Source of the DNA: Deltaproteobacteria bacterium
GTDB taxonomy: Bacteria; Myxococcota; Myxococcia; Myxococcales; 40CM-4-68-19
Assembly (NCBI GenBank): GCA_005879535.1
Contig: VBKI01000053.1
Location: 1-64,000, forward strand
Direction of reading: 5' to 3'
DNA: 64,000 nucleotides
Position numbers and translations under genes: made by a program. This document shows, piece after piece, positions 34,201 to 40,686 of the stretch. Position 1 is the stretch's first letter. Each line of letters starts with the position of its first letter. The notes under the pieces are model-generated. The model was given only the letters and a program-made list of their open reading frames with translations, ran no database searches and was not told the origin of the DNA.

Positions 34201-35032
34201 GTTGCACGACGCGCTGGCACACGACTGCATCGTCTCCGGCGCCAAGCTGTCGGGCGCGAAGCGCCGGCCGTTCCCGCACAACGACTGGCGCGCGCTGGAG
34301 AAACAGCTCCAGCAGCTCCGGCCGCACTACCGGCGCGTCCTCATCGCCATCGAGGGCGTGTACTCAATGGACGGGGACTTCCCCGATCTGCCGCGCTTCA
34401 TCGAGCTGAAGAAGAAGTACGGCTGCCTCCTCCTGGTCGACGAGGCGCACTCCATCGGCGTGATGGGGAAGACCGGAGCTGGAATCGGCGAGCACTTCGG
34501 CGTGAACCGCGCCGACGTCGACCTCTGGATGGGGACGCTGAGCAAGAGCTTCGCCTCCTGCGGCGGCTACGTCTGCGGCAGCAAGCAGCTCGTCCAGTTC
34601 CTCAAGTACAGCGCCGGTGGTTTCGTGTTCAGCGTGGGCATCTCGCCGGCGAACACCGCCGCGGCGTTGGAGGCGCTGCGGCAGCTCAAGGCGCATCCGG
34701 AGAAGGTGGCGCGCCTGCACGAGCGGGCGTCGCTGTTCCTCCGGCTGGCGAAGGAGAAGGGAATCGACACGGGCTTCTCGGCGGAGAGCGCGGTCATTCC
34801 GGCCATCCTGGGGAACTCGCTGCACGCGCTTCAAGTCAGCGATGCCCTCAAGCAGCGGGGAATCAACGTGCAACCGATTCTCTACCCCGCCGTCGAGGAA
34901 ACCGCGGCGCGCCTCCGGTTCTTCTGCACCGCCACGCACACCGAGCAGCAGATCCGCGAGACCGTGGAAGTGCTGGCGGAAGAGATCGCGCGGGCGCGGG
35001 CCGAATCCGGCGAGGCGACCGGTACGGCTTAA
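28256..35032 (+). CDS. Type I PKS with fused alpha-oxoamine synthase: KS-AT-ACP-KR-DH-AONS
   Basis: A 2258-residue multidomain enzyme. Ketosynthase about 1-430 with Cys203 (DAACSSAL), His338 (EAHGTA) and His381 (NIGHTM). Acyltransferase about 590-900 with Ser686 (GHSLGE) and HAFH at 787-790, predicting malonyl selection. A coiled, Gln/Pro-rich linker, then ACP with Ser1072 (GFDSL). Ketoreductase about 1330-1530 with GGTRGIG at 1336 and Tyr1463. Dehydratase about 1560-1830 with HxxxGxxxxP at His1570 and DGAFQ at Asp1742. From about 1850, a PLP-dependent alpha-oxoamine synthase like KAPA synthase or serine palmitoyltransferase, with Lys2097 (LSKSF) and LVDEAHSIGVMG. There is no enoylreductase and no thioesterase, so the AONS domain probably releases the chain as an alpha-amino ketone. 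ACP before KR and DH is an unusual order. TTG start, set by GGAGG 4 bases upstream and by the KS beginning at residue 2. Confidence 0.95.
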   Translation: MEIAIVGLGCRFPGARDPLAYWELIRSGTVVFRPIPASRWDHSRFYDPTTRVPDKAYIDKGAFLTDEELREFASLHYGIAPRRIQVTDPQHRLLLDCVSSALQDAGYERRPFERTRAGVFIGASVSEHKEFLLSRIRAVQLFDGAFGRALSGPEADNLRDALIEHVVPMRAFSMPGNLLNMAAAIVAQTWDLGGPALSVDAACSSALVATQQAIVNLRGGQIDLAIAGGVYLNLLPDNLVCFSRIGALSRRGECRPFDAGADGFVMGEGAGVVVLKRLDDAVRDGDRIYAVVKGASANNDGRSEGPMTPRQGGQLEALRMAYRDAAISPTSIGYLEAHGTATTVGDVVEVGALRQLFDEAGWTAGGGIRTALGSVKANIGHTMSASGIAGLIKTALALHHGKLPPQPGVAEENAKLELGAGPFFLPRAETPWERNGRPRRAGVSSFGFGGTNVHLVLEEAPQPAQPRRTLPAPGKARAELFLLGGARAPVVAKFARQIAASLPGLSREGRSLADVAYTLSQRTHGDARLALVADSFDVLAERLLASADALEKRGDGVADRMAHPEPSVPVQLFPGAVFAQGPFENRKVALLFPGQGAQKVGLLREAYEQIPAFREKLDQLDASIADLHPRIGGSLRGFLHAEPSAEAERRLTRTEVCQPAMAAVGLALHALLHKLGIGGDVAVGHSLGEFAAAGAAGLIGAEDAVRLVSQRGLAMVDLPLADAGGMASAAASAQEVADALRGIDGIVVANLNHPNQTVISGTTAAVNAASTKLTERGIAVTSLDVSHAFHSPLMEGVADTMRALVADLPLDRAAIPVVSAITGKPYAGDERDVWVRHATAPVDFVSALRATAALGARIFIQVGAGGVLTSFVRATLPESERTVNVSLASREDDGLQQLALALGHIWAAGIELNAAPLFEGRDAGLITLPPTALDTQPYWVVERPQVPAEPLRLPTAAQEMTQMDPLVALFREQVALLQQQAKVLEQQAAALAGKGVALPQLPAIPQLPQSASAAPPASRPVELAAAEAVKPLPPSEERVAKAIFASVARISAFPLEAIKPSQTLAGDLGFDSLMTVELDGDVNKAFPGSGGLPRNLLGPQTSVQDIVEHVARAVAQPHAPIAPVLSPILGEMASEGRELLPFAPSFVEANLGTPAAENPLPKRLLLTRDPLGVADALAALLNDNGHDAIVGEPGDPLENIGGVIHLAPLGRGESEVEPGFKAVLEMHRLARAQAGAASGGTFVVAVPGTDEIDAALAGYVKALARERTDELVKCVELRSGDGAGAMANALFAELRSGNAAAEVRWAGGTRYEPDLVPAATGEPVEIGSGDVVLVTGGTRGIGFKLAQALSERGAAVALAGRTPPPALPPRAVFVQWDVTKPAATALDDARARLGKFTAIVHAAGITEDGPAADARDESVERVLATKVAGFWGAVLATMQDPIRAVVAVSSWAGRFGNAGQTSYAAANAALSHAVASLARKRPGVRASSLEYPPWEGTAMVAKIPPLVRAALAEQGVPFIDDAAGIAAFLSALRGGWSGPVLLAHSRPARRIAHKVRMQVSRAEHPYLEDHQLAGQPVLPLAAALDVAAYAAAEAIGTSGAPLLLRDFRLRQPIRIADAAQFTVSVSGSNELAVSLSSAAAGAPRAFSRAPAYTAFVTPAADVASALSSALPAPAAMALPELPMTLDEFYGGFTFHGPRMRAIESIEQMSPQGIVGWVRTSKPANWIRNPHRSSWTVDPLAVDGAFQLAAYWAWSHLQRAGFPIGIEEFVQVAPLGEGPVRASLTLEQSGGDEVRGTIVLQSRDGRVVAVARGVQGEFKHRDPRFLIGRTSPLKTAPPAPEPKPPAVDEATYRIEQFPEVQELEQRLGLATAFGLRNPYFNVHERVTNDTSVIGGRTVINWSSYNYLGLSGDPNVTRAAQEAVARYGTSVSASRVASGEKPLHRELEQELAALLGTEDSVVTVSGHGVFVTTIATLVKDGDLVLHDALAHDCIVSGAKLSGAKRRPFPHNDWRALEKQLQQLRPHYRRVLIAIEGVYSMDGDFPDLPRFIELKKKYGCLLLVDEAHSIGVMGKTGAGIGEHFGVNRADVDLWMGTLSKSFASCGGYVCGSKQLVQFLKYSAGGFVFSVGISPANTAAALEALRQLKAHPEKVARLHERASLFLRLAKEKGIDTGFSAESAVIPAILGNSLHALQVSDALKQRGINVQPILYPAVEETAARLRFFCTATHTEQQIRETVEVLAEEIARARAESGEATGTA

Positions 35033-35670
35033 AGAAGTCGTAGCGAAAGCGCCTTCAGCACCGCGCGCGTGCGGTCGCGCACCCAGAGCTTGCCGAGAAT
35101 GCTGGCGACGTGGTTCTTCACCGTCCGCTCGGCGACGCCCAGCGCGTCGCCGATCTCGCGGTTCGAGTAGCCGCCGGCCAACAGCCGCAGCACTTCCCGC
35201 TCCCGCGCGGTGAGGTCTTCCCTCACCTCGTCGTGTCTTTCGCCCGTTTGCAACGAGGCGAGGCCGCGCAGCACCGTGTCGCTGACGGCGGGTTTGAACC
35301 AGGTTCCGCCGGCGGCGACGGCGCGGATGGCCTCGCCGAGCTCCTGGGGCGAGGCGTCCTTGAGCAGGTAGCCCCGCGCTCCGGCCCGGAGGGCGGCGAG
35401 GAACGCGTCCGCGTCGTCGAAGGTGGTGAGGACGATGCAGCGGATCGGATTCGCGTCCGCCCCCAGCTCGCGCAGGACGGCGATTCCGTCGGCGCGCGGC
35501 ATGCGCACGTCGAGGAGCGCGACGTCCGGCCGGCTCCGGCGCAGCATCTCGACCGCCTCCGCGCCATCGCGCGCCTCGCCCTCGACGCGCAGGCCGCCGT
35601 CCAGCTCGAGCACCCGGCGGAGCCCCTCGCGGACCAGGGTTTCGTTCTCCACGATGGCCACGCGGATCAC
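35029..35670 (-). CDS. NarL/FixJ-type response regulator
   Basis: A 213-residue two-component response regulator. The receiver domain has the phosphoacceptor Asp54 in ALLDVRMPRADG, and TTFDDADAF and YLLKDAS follow; the C-terminal LuxR helix-turn-helix is LTAREREVLRLLAGGYSNREIG with VKNHVASIL. Its GTG start overlaps the kinase stop (GTGA). It converges on the PKS gene: the two stop codons overlap in a CTTAAG-like palindrome. It could regulate the lipid cluster, but this rests only on position. Confidence 0.92.
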   Translation of the reverse strand: MIRVAIVENETLVREGLRRVLELDGGLRVEGEARDGAEAVEMLRRSRPDVALLDVRMPRADGIAVLRELGADANPIRCIVLTTFDDADAFLAALRAGARGYLLKDASPQELGEAIRAVAAGGTWFKPAVSDTVLRGLASLQTGERHDEVREDLTAREREVLRLLAGGYSNREIGDALGVAERTVKNHVASILGKLWVRDRTRAVLKALSLRLL

Positions 35671-36704
35671 GAAGCGCTCCGCAGCGGCACGCTCGCGCGC
35701 ACGGCGAAACCGGCTCCGGAGTCGACGGTCAGCGTGCCGCCTGCCGCCTCCACCCGCTCCCGCATTCCCCGCAGCCCGTTTCCCGTCCGCAGCTCGGGTG
35801 CTCCTTCTCCGTCGTCGCGGGCGCGCAGCTCGAGCATGCCGTTGCGCTGCACGAGCTCGAACCAGAGGTTGCTCGCGGATGCATGGCGGGCGGCGTTGGT
35901 CGCGATCTCCTGCGCGCACCGGAGGATGGCGGTGGCGCAGAGAGGATCGCGCACGGAAAGCGAGGCGGGCGCCTCGACATGGATGCGCGGGGTGGGAAGC
36001 TCCTCGGCGATGGCGCGCAGCGCGACGCAGAGATCGACCCGTTCCGGGTCGCGCAGCTCTTCGACGGCGCCGCGCACCTCCGCGAGCAGGCCGCGGGAGA
36101 GATCCCGGGCGGCCGCCAGCGCTTCGCCGCTGCGGTCGGCGACCTCCAGGTTGAGCCGCAGCGCGGTCAGATGGTGGCCGAGGCGATCGTGCAGCTCGCG
36201 GGAGATGCGCAGCCTCTCCGCCAGGCGCTCGTTCTCGAGCTGCAGCTCCTGCGTCCGCGCCAGGCGCCACATCCCTTCCGCCGCGAAGTACGCGAGCAGC
36301 TGGAAGCCCAGGTACGGTGGGGCAAGGAGCAGCGCCGCTCCCCGGTTCCAGTGGATGGCGATGGCGGCGAACAGCGCCGCGCTCTGAAGGGCAATGGCGG
36401 CGAGACCTGCCCGGCGCGAGGTCCTTCCTCCGAGTTGGAGCGCGACCAGCACCAGCAGCGCGCCTTCGAACCCGTCGCACAGGATCAGGACGAGCGCGAT
36501 CACGGCCGCGGCCTGCGGAACGATCCAGAGCAGCCGTCCGGTGCGCAGCGCCAGCGCGAGAACGACGCCGAAGGCGACGTATGCCGCGGACCATGCGGCA
36601 AGCCGCCATGGCTCCTGCGCGCCACGGATGAAGATCGGGAGCCCGACCATCACCCAGACCGCGGCGCCGCCTGCCGCGATGAGCCTGCGCAGCTCCCTCG
36701 GCAT
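35667..36704 (-). CDS. Membrane sensor histidine kinase, DesK/NarX (HisKA_3) type
   Basis: A 345-residue kinase with about five or six N-terminal membrane helices, then HisKA_3: ISRELHDRLGHHLTALRLNL with the phosphoaccepting His, and a HATPase_c domain with NAARHASASNLWFEL and GNGLRGMRERVEAAGG. Multi-helix sensors of this type often respond to membrane state (DesK) or dissolved signals. The start was put at the Met before the first helix. It is cotranscribed with the response regulator through a GTGA overlap and diverges from the ankyrin gene. Confidence 0.9.
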   Translation of the reverse strand: MPRELRRLIAAGGAAVWVMVGLPIFIRGAQEPWRLAAWSAAYVAFGVVLALALRTGRLLWIVPQAAAVIALVLILCDGFEGALLVLVALQLGGRTSRRAGLAAIALQSAALFAAIAIHWNRGAALLLAPPYLGFQLLAYFAAEGMWRLARTQELQLENERLAERLRISRELHDRLGHHLTALRLNLEVADRSGEALAAARDLSRGLLAEVRGAVEELRDPERVDLCVALRAIAEELPTPRIHVEAPASLSVRDPLCATAILRCAQEIATNAARHASASNLWFELVQRNGMLELRARDDGEGAPELRTGNGLRGMRERVEAAGGTLTVDSGAGFAVRASVPLRSAS

Positions 36705-36829
36705 GTCCGGAGCATACGCTGGGCGCTCCCGGGCGCACATGGGCCTGAAGGACCACGCCACGGATCGCACTTCGGGACGATGTGGCCGGCCCGGGGCCGC
36801 GGCTACGAGGAGAGCAAGGAGGAACACAC

Positions 36830-37549
36830 ATGCTCATGGCCATGGTTCTTGCTGCCGCCGATCCCGCCGACTTCCTCGCCGCCGTGCGGGCACTGGACCT
36901 TGCACGCGTCGAGCGGCTGCTCGAAGACGATCCGTCGCTCGCCTCCGCCCGCGACGAGAAAGGATCCGCCGTCGCTGCAGCGCTCGGCGCACGTCGCGGC
37001 GAAGGGTTCGTGCCTCGCCGCCAGAATCGCGTCCTCGACGCGATCCTGCGGCGTCAACCCCGGCTCGCGGGCTGGGAAGTCTCCGCGGTCGGAACCGCAG
37101 AAGACGTCCGCGCGCAGGTCGCAGGTGATCCCGCCTTCGTCAAGAGCGTCGCACCCAACGGCTGGACTCCGCTGCACGCCGCGGCCTTCGCCGACAACGC
37201 CGCGACGGCGGCCATCCTGCTCGCTGCGGGCGCGGACGTGAACGCGCGGGCGAAGAACAAGTTCGACAACACGCCCCTTCACGTGTCGATGCTCTCGCAG
37301 TCGTCGGAAGTGGCGAAGGTGCTGATGGCGCACGGCGCCGAGATCGATGCGCGCATGTCGGAAGGCGCCACTGCCCTGCACGAGGCGGCCATGAACGGCG
37401 ACGCCGTCTCGATCCGGATGCTGCTCGACGCCGGGGCGGATCCGTCGCTGAAGATGCCGAACGGCAAGACGGCGCTCGATCTCGCCCGGAAAGGAAAGCA
37501 TCAAGAGGCGGCGCGCGTCCTGCAGGCGGTGTCTGCCAAGGTGCGGTGA
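36830..37549 (+). CDS. Ankyrin-repeat protein
   Basis: A 239-residue protein. The first 100 residues are helical and unassigned; from about residue 105 there are four ankyrin repeats: GWTPLHAAAFADNAATAAIL, NTPLHVSMLSQSSEVAKVLM, ATALHEAAMNGDAVSIRMLL, KTALDLARKGKHQEAARVL. These mediate protein-protein contacts. The start has a perfect-looking AAGGAGG about 9 bases upstream; a hydrophobic LMAMVLAAADPA follows but is short for a signal peptide. The partner is unknown. Confidence 0.85.
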   Translation: MLMAMVLAAADPADFLAAVRALDLARVERLLEDDPSLASARDEKGSAVAAALGARRGEGFVPRRQNRVLDAILRRQPRLAGWEVSAVGTAEDVRAQVAGDPAFVKSVAPNGWTPLHAAAFADNAATAAILLAAGADVNARAKNKFDNTPLHVSMLSQSSEVAKVLMAHGAEIDARMSEGATALHEAAMNGDAVSIRMLLDAGADPSLKMPNGKTALDLARKGKHQEAARVLQAVSAKVR

Positions 37550-37629
37550 CAGCGCGGTCGGAAGAGGCGGAGCGCGGCCGCATGCTGGTCTGCTACTCTC
37601 GGTCGGGTGCCGTCCGGGAGAAGGCAGCG

Positions 37630-37773
37630 ATGAACAAGACTTTGGCAATCCTCATCGGAACATTGCTTGGCTGTGCGACGTCGCAAGGCCTGCAGGACAA
37701 CGTGCAAGACAGGCCCACCAGCACCACCGTGCTCATGAACGGCGCCGCCCGGGACGACACCTCCACGAAATGA
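37630..37773 (+). CDS. Small lipoprotein
   Basis: A 47-residue peptide with a short signal (NKTLAILIGTLLGC) ending in a clear lipobox LLGC, then a polar Ser/Thr/Asp-rich tail (ATSQGLQDNVQDRPT and on to DDTSTK). An AGAAGGCAG stretch sits upstream of the ATG. Cleavage would leave a mature lipopeptide of about 34 residues. I do not recognise the family. It lies between ankyrin gene and the convergent menG. Confidence 0.6.
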   Translation: MNKTLAILIGTLLGCATSQGLQDNVQDRPTSTTVLMNGAARDDTSTK

Positions 37774-37804
37774 AGCTTGCGTGGTCTCTGCGCGCCAGGT
37801 CGAC

Positions 37805-38491
37805 CTACTTCACGCCACGGTAGACGTACGCCGTCCCGAACGTCAGCGGGTGCGCCTCCGTGGCGCTGAACGCGTCCGACTCCCGCATCACGCCGAGGAA
37901 CTTCTCACCCGCGGGAAAGGCCGCCGCCGTCCGGGGCAGATACTCGTAAGCGGCGCGGTTCCCCGTGAGCAGGCCCCCCACTACCGGCATCACCCCGCGG
38001 CTGTAGGCGCGGAAGAGCGCGCCGAAAGGGCCGCGCGGCTGGCCGAACTCGAGCACGATGACGCAGCCGCCGGGCTTTACCACCCGCGCCATCTCCCGCA
38101 GGCAGAGCAGCGGATCGTCGACGTTGCGAATCCCGAACGCGATCGAGGCGACGTCGAACTGTCCGTCCGGGTAGGGCAGCGCGAGAACGTCGGCGACGGC
38201 GAACTTCACCTGAAGGTGCGCCTTCGCCGCCTTGGCCGGAGCGCTTTCCAGCATCTCGGCGCAGAAGTCCGTCCCGATCACCTCGCCGCCGGCGCCGACC
38301 GCGCGCTTGAACTCGAGCGCCAGATCTCCGGTGCCGGTGGCGCAATCCAGCACGCGCTGTCCCGGAGCTGCCCCCGAGAGATGGACTGCCGCCCGCCTCC
38401 AGCCCTTGTGAATGCCGAGCGAGAGCACTTCGTTGGCGGTGTCGTAGCGCCGCGCGATCGAGGCGAACATCTCGCGCACTTCGGCGCTCAT
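37805..38491 (-). CDS. menG: Demethylmenaquinone methyltransferase (UbiE/MenG)
   Basis: A 228-residue class I methyltransferase that adds the C-2 methyl of menaquinone using SAM. The SAM site is VLDCATGTGDLALEFKRAV, then GTDFCAEML, and the UbiE signature segments FASIARRYDTANEVLSLG and GIRNVDD. The start is in an ATGA overlap with the aroF stop upstream, so both are likely made together. The divergent men operon across the intergenic region supplies the substrate, which fixes it as MenG rather than a ubiquinone enzyme. Confidence 0.93.
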   Translation of the reverse strand: MSAEVREMFASIARRYDTANEVLSLGIHKGWRRAAVHLSGAAPGQRVLDCATGTGDLALEFKRAVGAGGEVIGTDFCAEMLESAPAKAAKAHLQVKFAVADVLALPYPDGQFDVASIAFGIRNVDDPLLCLREMARVVKPGGCVIVLEFGQPRGPFGALFRAYSRGVMPVVGGLLTGNRAAYEYLPRTAAAFPAGEKFLGVMRESDAFSATEAHPLTFGTAYVYRGVK

Positions 38492-39345
38492 CGCGCGACC
38501 GCCCGCCGATCTTCTACGGGACGCCATAGCTCGCGCCCCACCGCATTGAGAACGGGCGCGAGCCGCGCCATGAGCGTCCTGAGGTCGTCAGGGAGCAGGG
38601 CCTGCTCGCCGTCGCTCAGGGCCTCGGACGGGCGCGGATGGACCTCGACGAGCAATCCGTCGGCGCCCGCGGCTGCGGCGGCGAGGCTCAACGGGATCAC
38701 CAGCTCGCGCCGCCCGGACGCGTGGGAAGGATCGACCATCACCGGCAGATGCGTGCGCTGCTTCGCGATCACCACCGCCGAAAGGTCGAGCATGTTCCGG
38801 GTGGACGGCTCGAAACCGCGGACGCCCCGCTCACAGAGAATGACCTGATCGTTTCCACCGGCGAGGAGATATTCCGCCGCGAGCAACCACTCTTCGACCG
38901 TGGCGGCGAGACCGCGCTTGAGCAGGACCGGCCGCCGAAGCTGGCCGAGCGCCTTCAGCAGCGGGAAGTTCTGCATGTTGCGGGCGCCCACCTGGAGCAG
39001 CGCCACACCGTCGAAAGCAGGCAGATCGGCGGGCTCGAGCACTTCAGTGACGACAGCCAACCCTTGCTCGCCCGCCGCGTCGAGGAGCAGGCGAACTCCC
39101 CGCGCACCGAGTCCCTGGAAGCTGTATGGACTCGACCGCGGCTTGAAGGCGCCGCCTCGCAGCACCGGACAGCCCGCCGCGGCGACCAGGCCAGCAGCGG
39201 CCTCGATCTGCTCTCCGCTTTCGACGGCGCACGGGCCCGCCATGACTACGAACGCCGGGCCACCCACAGTCACCCCGGGGGCGATACGGACCCTAGTGCC
39301 CTGCGGCCGATGGTCGCGGAGCACCAGCGACGGCCCTGAGGTCAT
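38488..39345 (-). CDS. aroF: 3-deoxy-7-phosphoheptulonate (DAHP) synthase, AroF/KdsA-like type
   Basis: A 285-residue enzyme condensing phosphoenolpyruvate and erythrose 4-phosphate, the first step to chorismate. Motifs of the type I-beta group: VMAGPCAVES, LRGGAFKPRSSPYSFQG, ARNMQNF, LLKRGLAATVEEW, GNDQVILCERGVRGFE and PVMVDPSHASG. It lacks an obvious regulatory ACT or mutase domain. It is the first gene of the leftward pair aroF-menG, facing the menF promoter, which places chorismate supply next to menaquinone synthesis. The start is the Met at MTSGPSLVL. Confidence 0.92.
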   Translation of the reverse strand: MTSGPSLVLRDHRPQGTRVRIAPGVTVGGPAFVVMAGPCAVESGEQIEAAAGLVAAAGCPVLRGGAFKPRSSPYSFQGLGARGVRLLLDAAGEQGLAVVTEVLEPADLPAFDGVALLQVGARNMQNFPLLKALGQLRRPVLLKRGLAATVEEWLLAAEYLLAGGNDQVILCERGVRGFEPSTRNMLDLSAVVIAKQRTHLPVMVDPSHASGRRELVIPLSLAAAAAGADGLLVEVHPRPSEALSDGEQALLPDDLRTLMARLAPVLNAVGRELWRPVEDRRAVAR

Positions 39346-39394
39346 GGGCGGCGTCCTCGCTGCGTCTCCGGGATGCGAATCTGTTGCATCAGAG

Positions 39395-39428
39395 GTTTCA
39401 GAATGTTTTGAAACAAGTGTGGTATAGC
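39395..39428. promoter_or_regulatory. Palindrome and extended -10 in the aroF/menF divergent region
   Basis: An inverted repeat GTTTCA-N8-TGAAAC (39395-39414) lies directly upstream of an extended -10 sequence TGG-TATAGC (39420-39428) oriented toward menF, with transcript start near 39435. No good -35 is present, which fits an extended -10 promoter. On the other strand TTGTTT (39416-39411) and TCTGAT (39393-39388), 17 bp apart, could serve aroF. The palindrome lies in both, so a regulator could control both directions. Confidence 0.45.
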
Positions 39429-39429
39429 G

Positions 39430-39444
39430 GGCCCCCCCGGGGCC
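39430..39444 (+). repeat. GC-rich inverted repeat before menF
   Basis: GGCCCC-CCC-GGGGCC forms a 6-bp all-GC stem with a 3-base loop, starting near the predicted menF transcript start and ending about 9 bases before the AGGGAG ribosome site. It may shape early transcription or translation of menF, or be incidental to the base composition. Confidence 0.4.
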
Positions 39445-39462
39445 GGCAAGCAGGGAGCGCAG

Positions 39463-40686
39463 ATGGCGTGGGTCCACACAGCCAGGCCGCAGATCCCCTC
39501 GGCCGGAGCGGAGGTCCCGCGTGCTCCGTCGCGTCTGCCGGACGGCTCCTGGTCTCATCCGGAGGCCGGCGTCCGCCTCTTCGCTTATGGGGCTGCGGAG
39601 ATCCGCGAGGGGGCCTCGCTCGGCGCCGTGCTGTCGAGCCTGGAAATGCCATCGGCGCTCCCGCGGCATCTACCCGGTCCGTGGTTCGGCGCCGCCGCGT
39701 TCAATGACGGTCTCGGCCCTGACTGGGCAGGTTTCTCGCCGCTGCGCTTCACGTTGCCCGCGCTCCTCGCCTGGAGCGAGAACGGCCATCACCACCTGAG
39801 GGCGTTCGGCGACCGGGCCCAGGAGCGGCTCGACTGCGCGCGGGCAAAGCTCGACGTGCCGTACGCGACCTCGCCTTCCGCGCCCGCGCGAATCCGGCGC
39901 CGCCGCGGGGAGCGCGAGCATTGGAATACGCTCGTCCTCCGCGCGCTGGAGGCCATCGCCTCGCGCGCTCTGGACAAGGTGGTGCTCGCGCGCGCCATCG
40001 ACGTCGAGGCGGACGCGCCCATCGATCCGCAGGAGCTGCTCCGCGCGCTCGAAGGGCGATATCCGAGCTGCAGGGCCTTTCTAGTGCGCGGATCGGGTGG
40101 CGTCTTCCTCGGAGCGACGCCGGAGATCCTCTGCCGTGTCGAAGGTGGCAGGGTCGAAGCCGACGCGCTCGCCGGCTCTGCTTCCCCCGAGCACGCCTCG
40201 GAGCTGCCCACCAGCGGCAAGGACCTGCGCGAGCACCGCTGGGTCGTCGATCACATCACCGACGCCCTCGCCGGCGTCGCCGACCACGCCCATTGGCCCC
40301 GCGAGCCACGCGTCCGCGCGCTGGCCAACGTCGTCCATCTGCACACGCCGGTGGTCGCACACCTCTCTCCCGGACGCGGGATTGCCGATGTGGCGGCGGC
40401 TCTTCATCCGACACCGGCGGTGGGCGGCGTTCCCGTCGGAGCCGCCCTGCGCTTCCTCGCCGACCACGAGGGCCTCGACCGCGGCCTGTATGCGGGCGTC
40501 GTCGGCTGGGTCGGCGAAGAGCGGGCCGAGCTGGCCATCGCCTTGCGCTCCGCTCTGGTCCGCGGCCGGCACGCGCGGATCTTCGTCGGAGCCGGCATCG
40601 TGGATGGCTCGTCGCCCGGCGCGGAATGGGAGGAGACGGAGCTCAAGGCGCGCGCGCTCCTCGACGCGCTCGGAGCGCGCTCGTGA
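39463..40686 (+). CDS. menF: Isochorismate synthase MenF
   Basis: A 407-residue chorismate-binding enzyme converting chorismate to isochorismate. Family features: FGAAAFNDGL early, DKVVLARAIDVEAD, GGVFLGATPEILCRVEGG, ALAGSASPEH, LREHRWVVDHI, and TPAVGGVPVGAALRF near the C-terminus. It begins the seven-gene men operon; its stop overlaps menD by GTGA. The start ATG has AGGGAG 7 bases upstream. An isochorismate synthase for siderophores is conceivable, but the operon makes the menaquinone role clear. Confidence 0.95.
   Translation: MAWVHTARPQIPSAGAEVPRAPSRLPDGSWSHPEAGVRLFAYGAAEIREGASLGAVLSSLEMPSALPRHLPGPWFGAAAFNDGLGPDWAGFSPLRFTLPALLAWSENGHHHLRAFGDRAQERLDCARAKLDVPYATSPSAPARIRRRRGEREHWNTLVLRALEAIASRALDKVVLARAIDVEADAPIDPQELLRALEGRYPSCRAFLVRGSGGVFLGATPEILCRVEGGRVEADALAGSASPEHASELPTSGKDLREHRWVVDHITDALAGVADHAHWPREPRVRALANVVHLHTPVVAHLSPGRGIADVAAALHPTPAVGGVPVGAALRFLADHEGLDRGLYAGVVGWVGEERAELAIALRSALVRGRHARIFVGAGIVDGSSPGAEWEETELKARALLDALGARS

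Noticed and set aside
31349-34327. Open frame of about 990 codons on the minus strand inside the PKS
   Set aside because: Antisense shadow of the PKS coding strand, with no recognisable domains.
29014-35043. A second open frame of about 2000 codons on the plus strand across the PKS
   Set aside because: It overlaps the PKS in another frame, is extremely Arg/Gly/Ala-rich with no family motifs, and reflects the high GC third-position bias.
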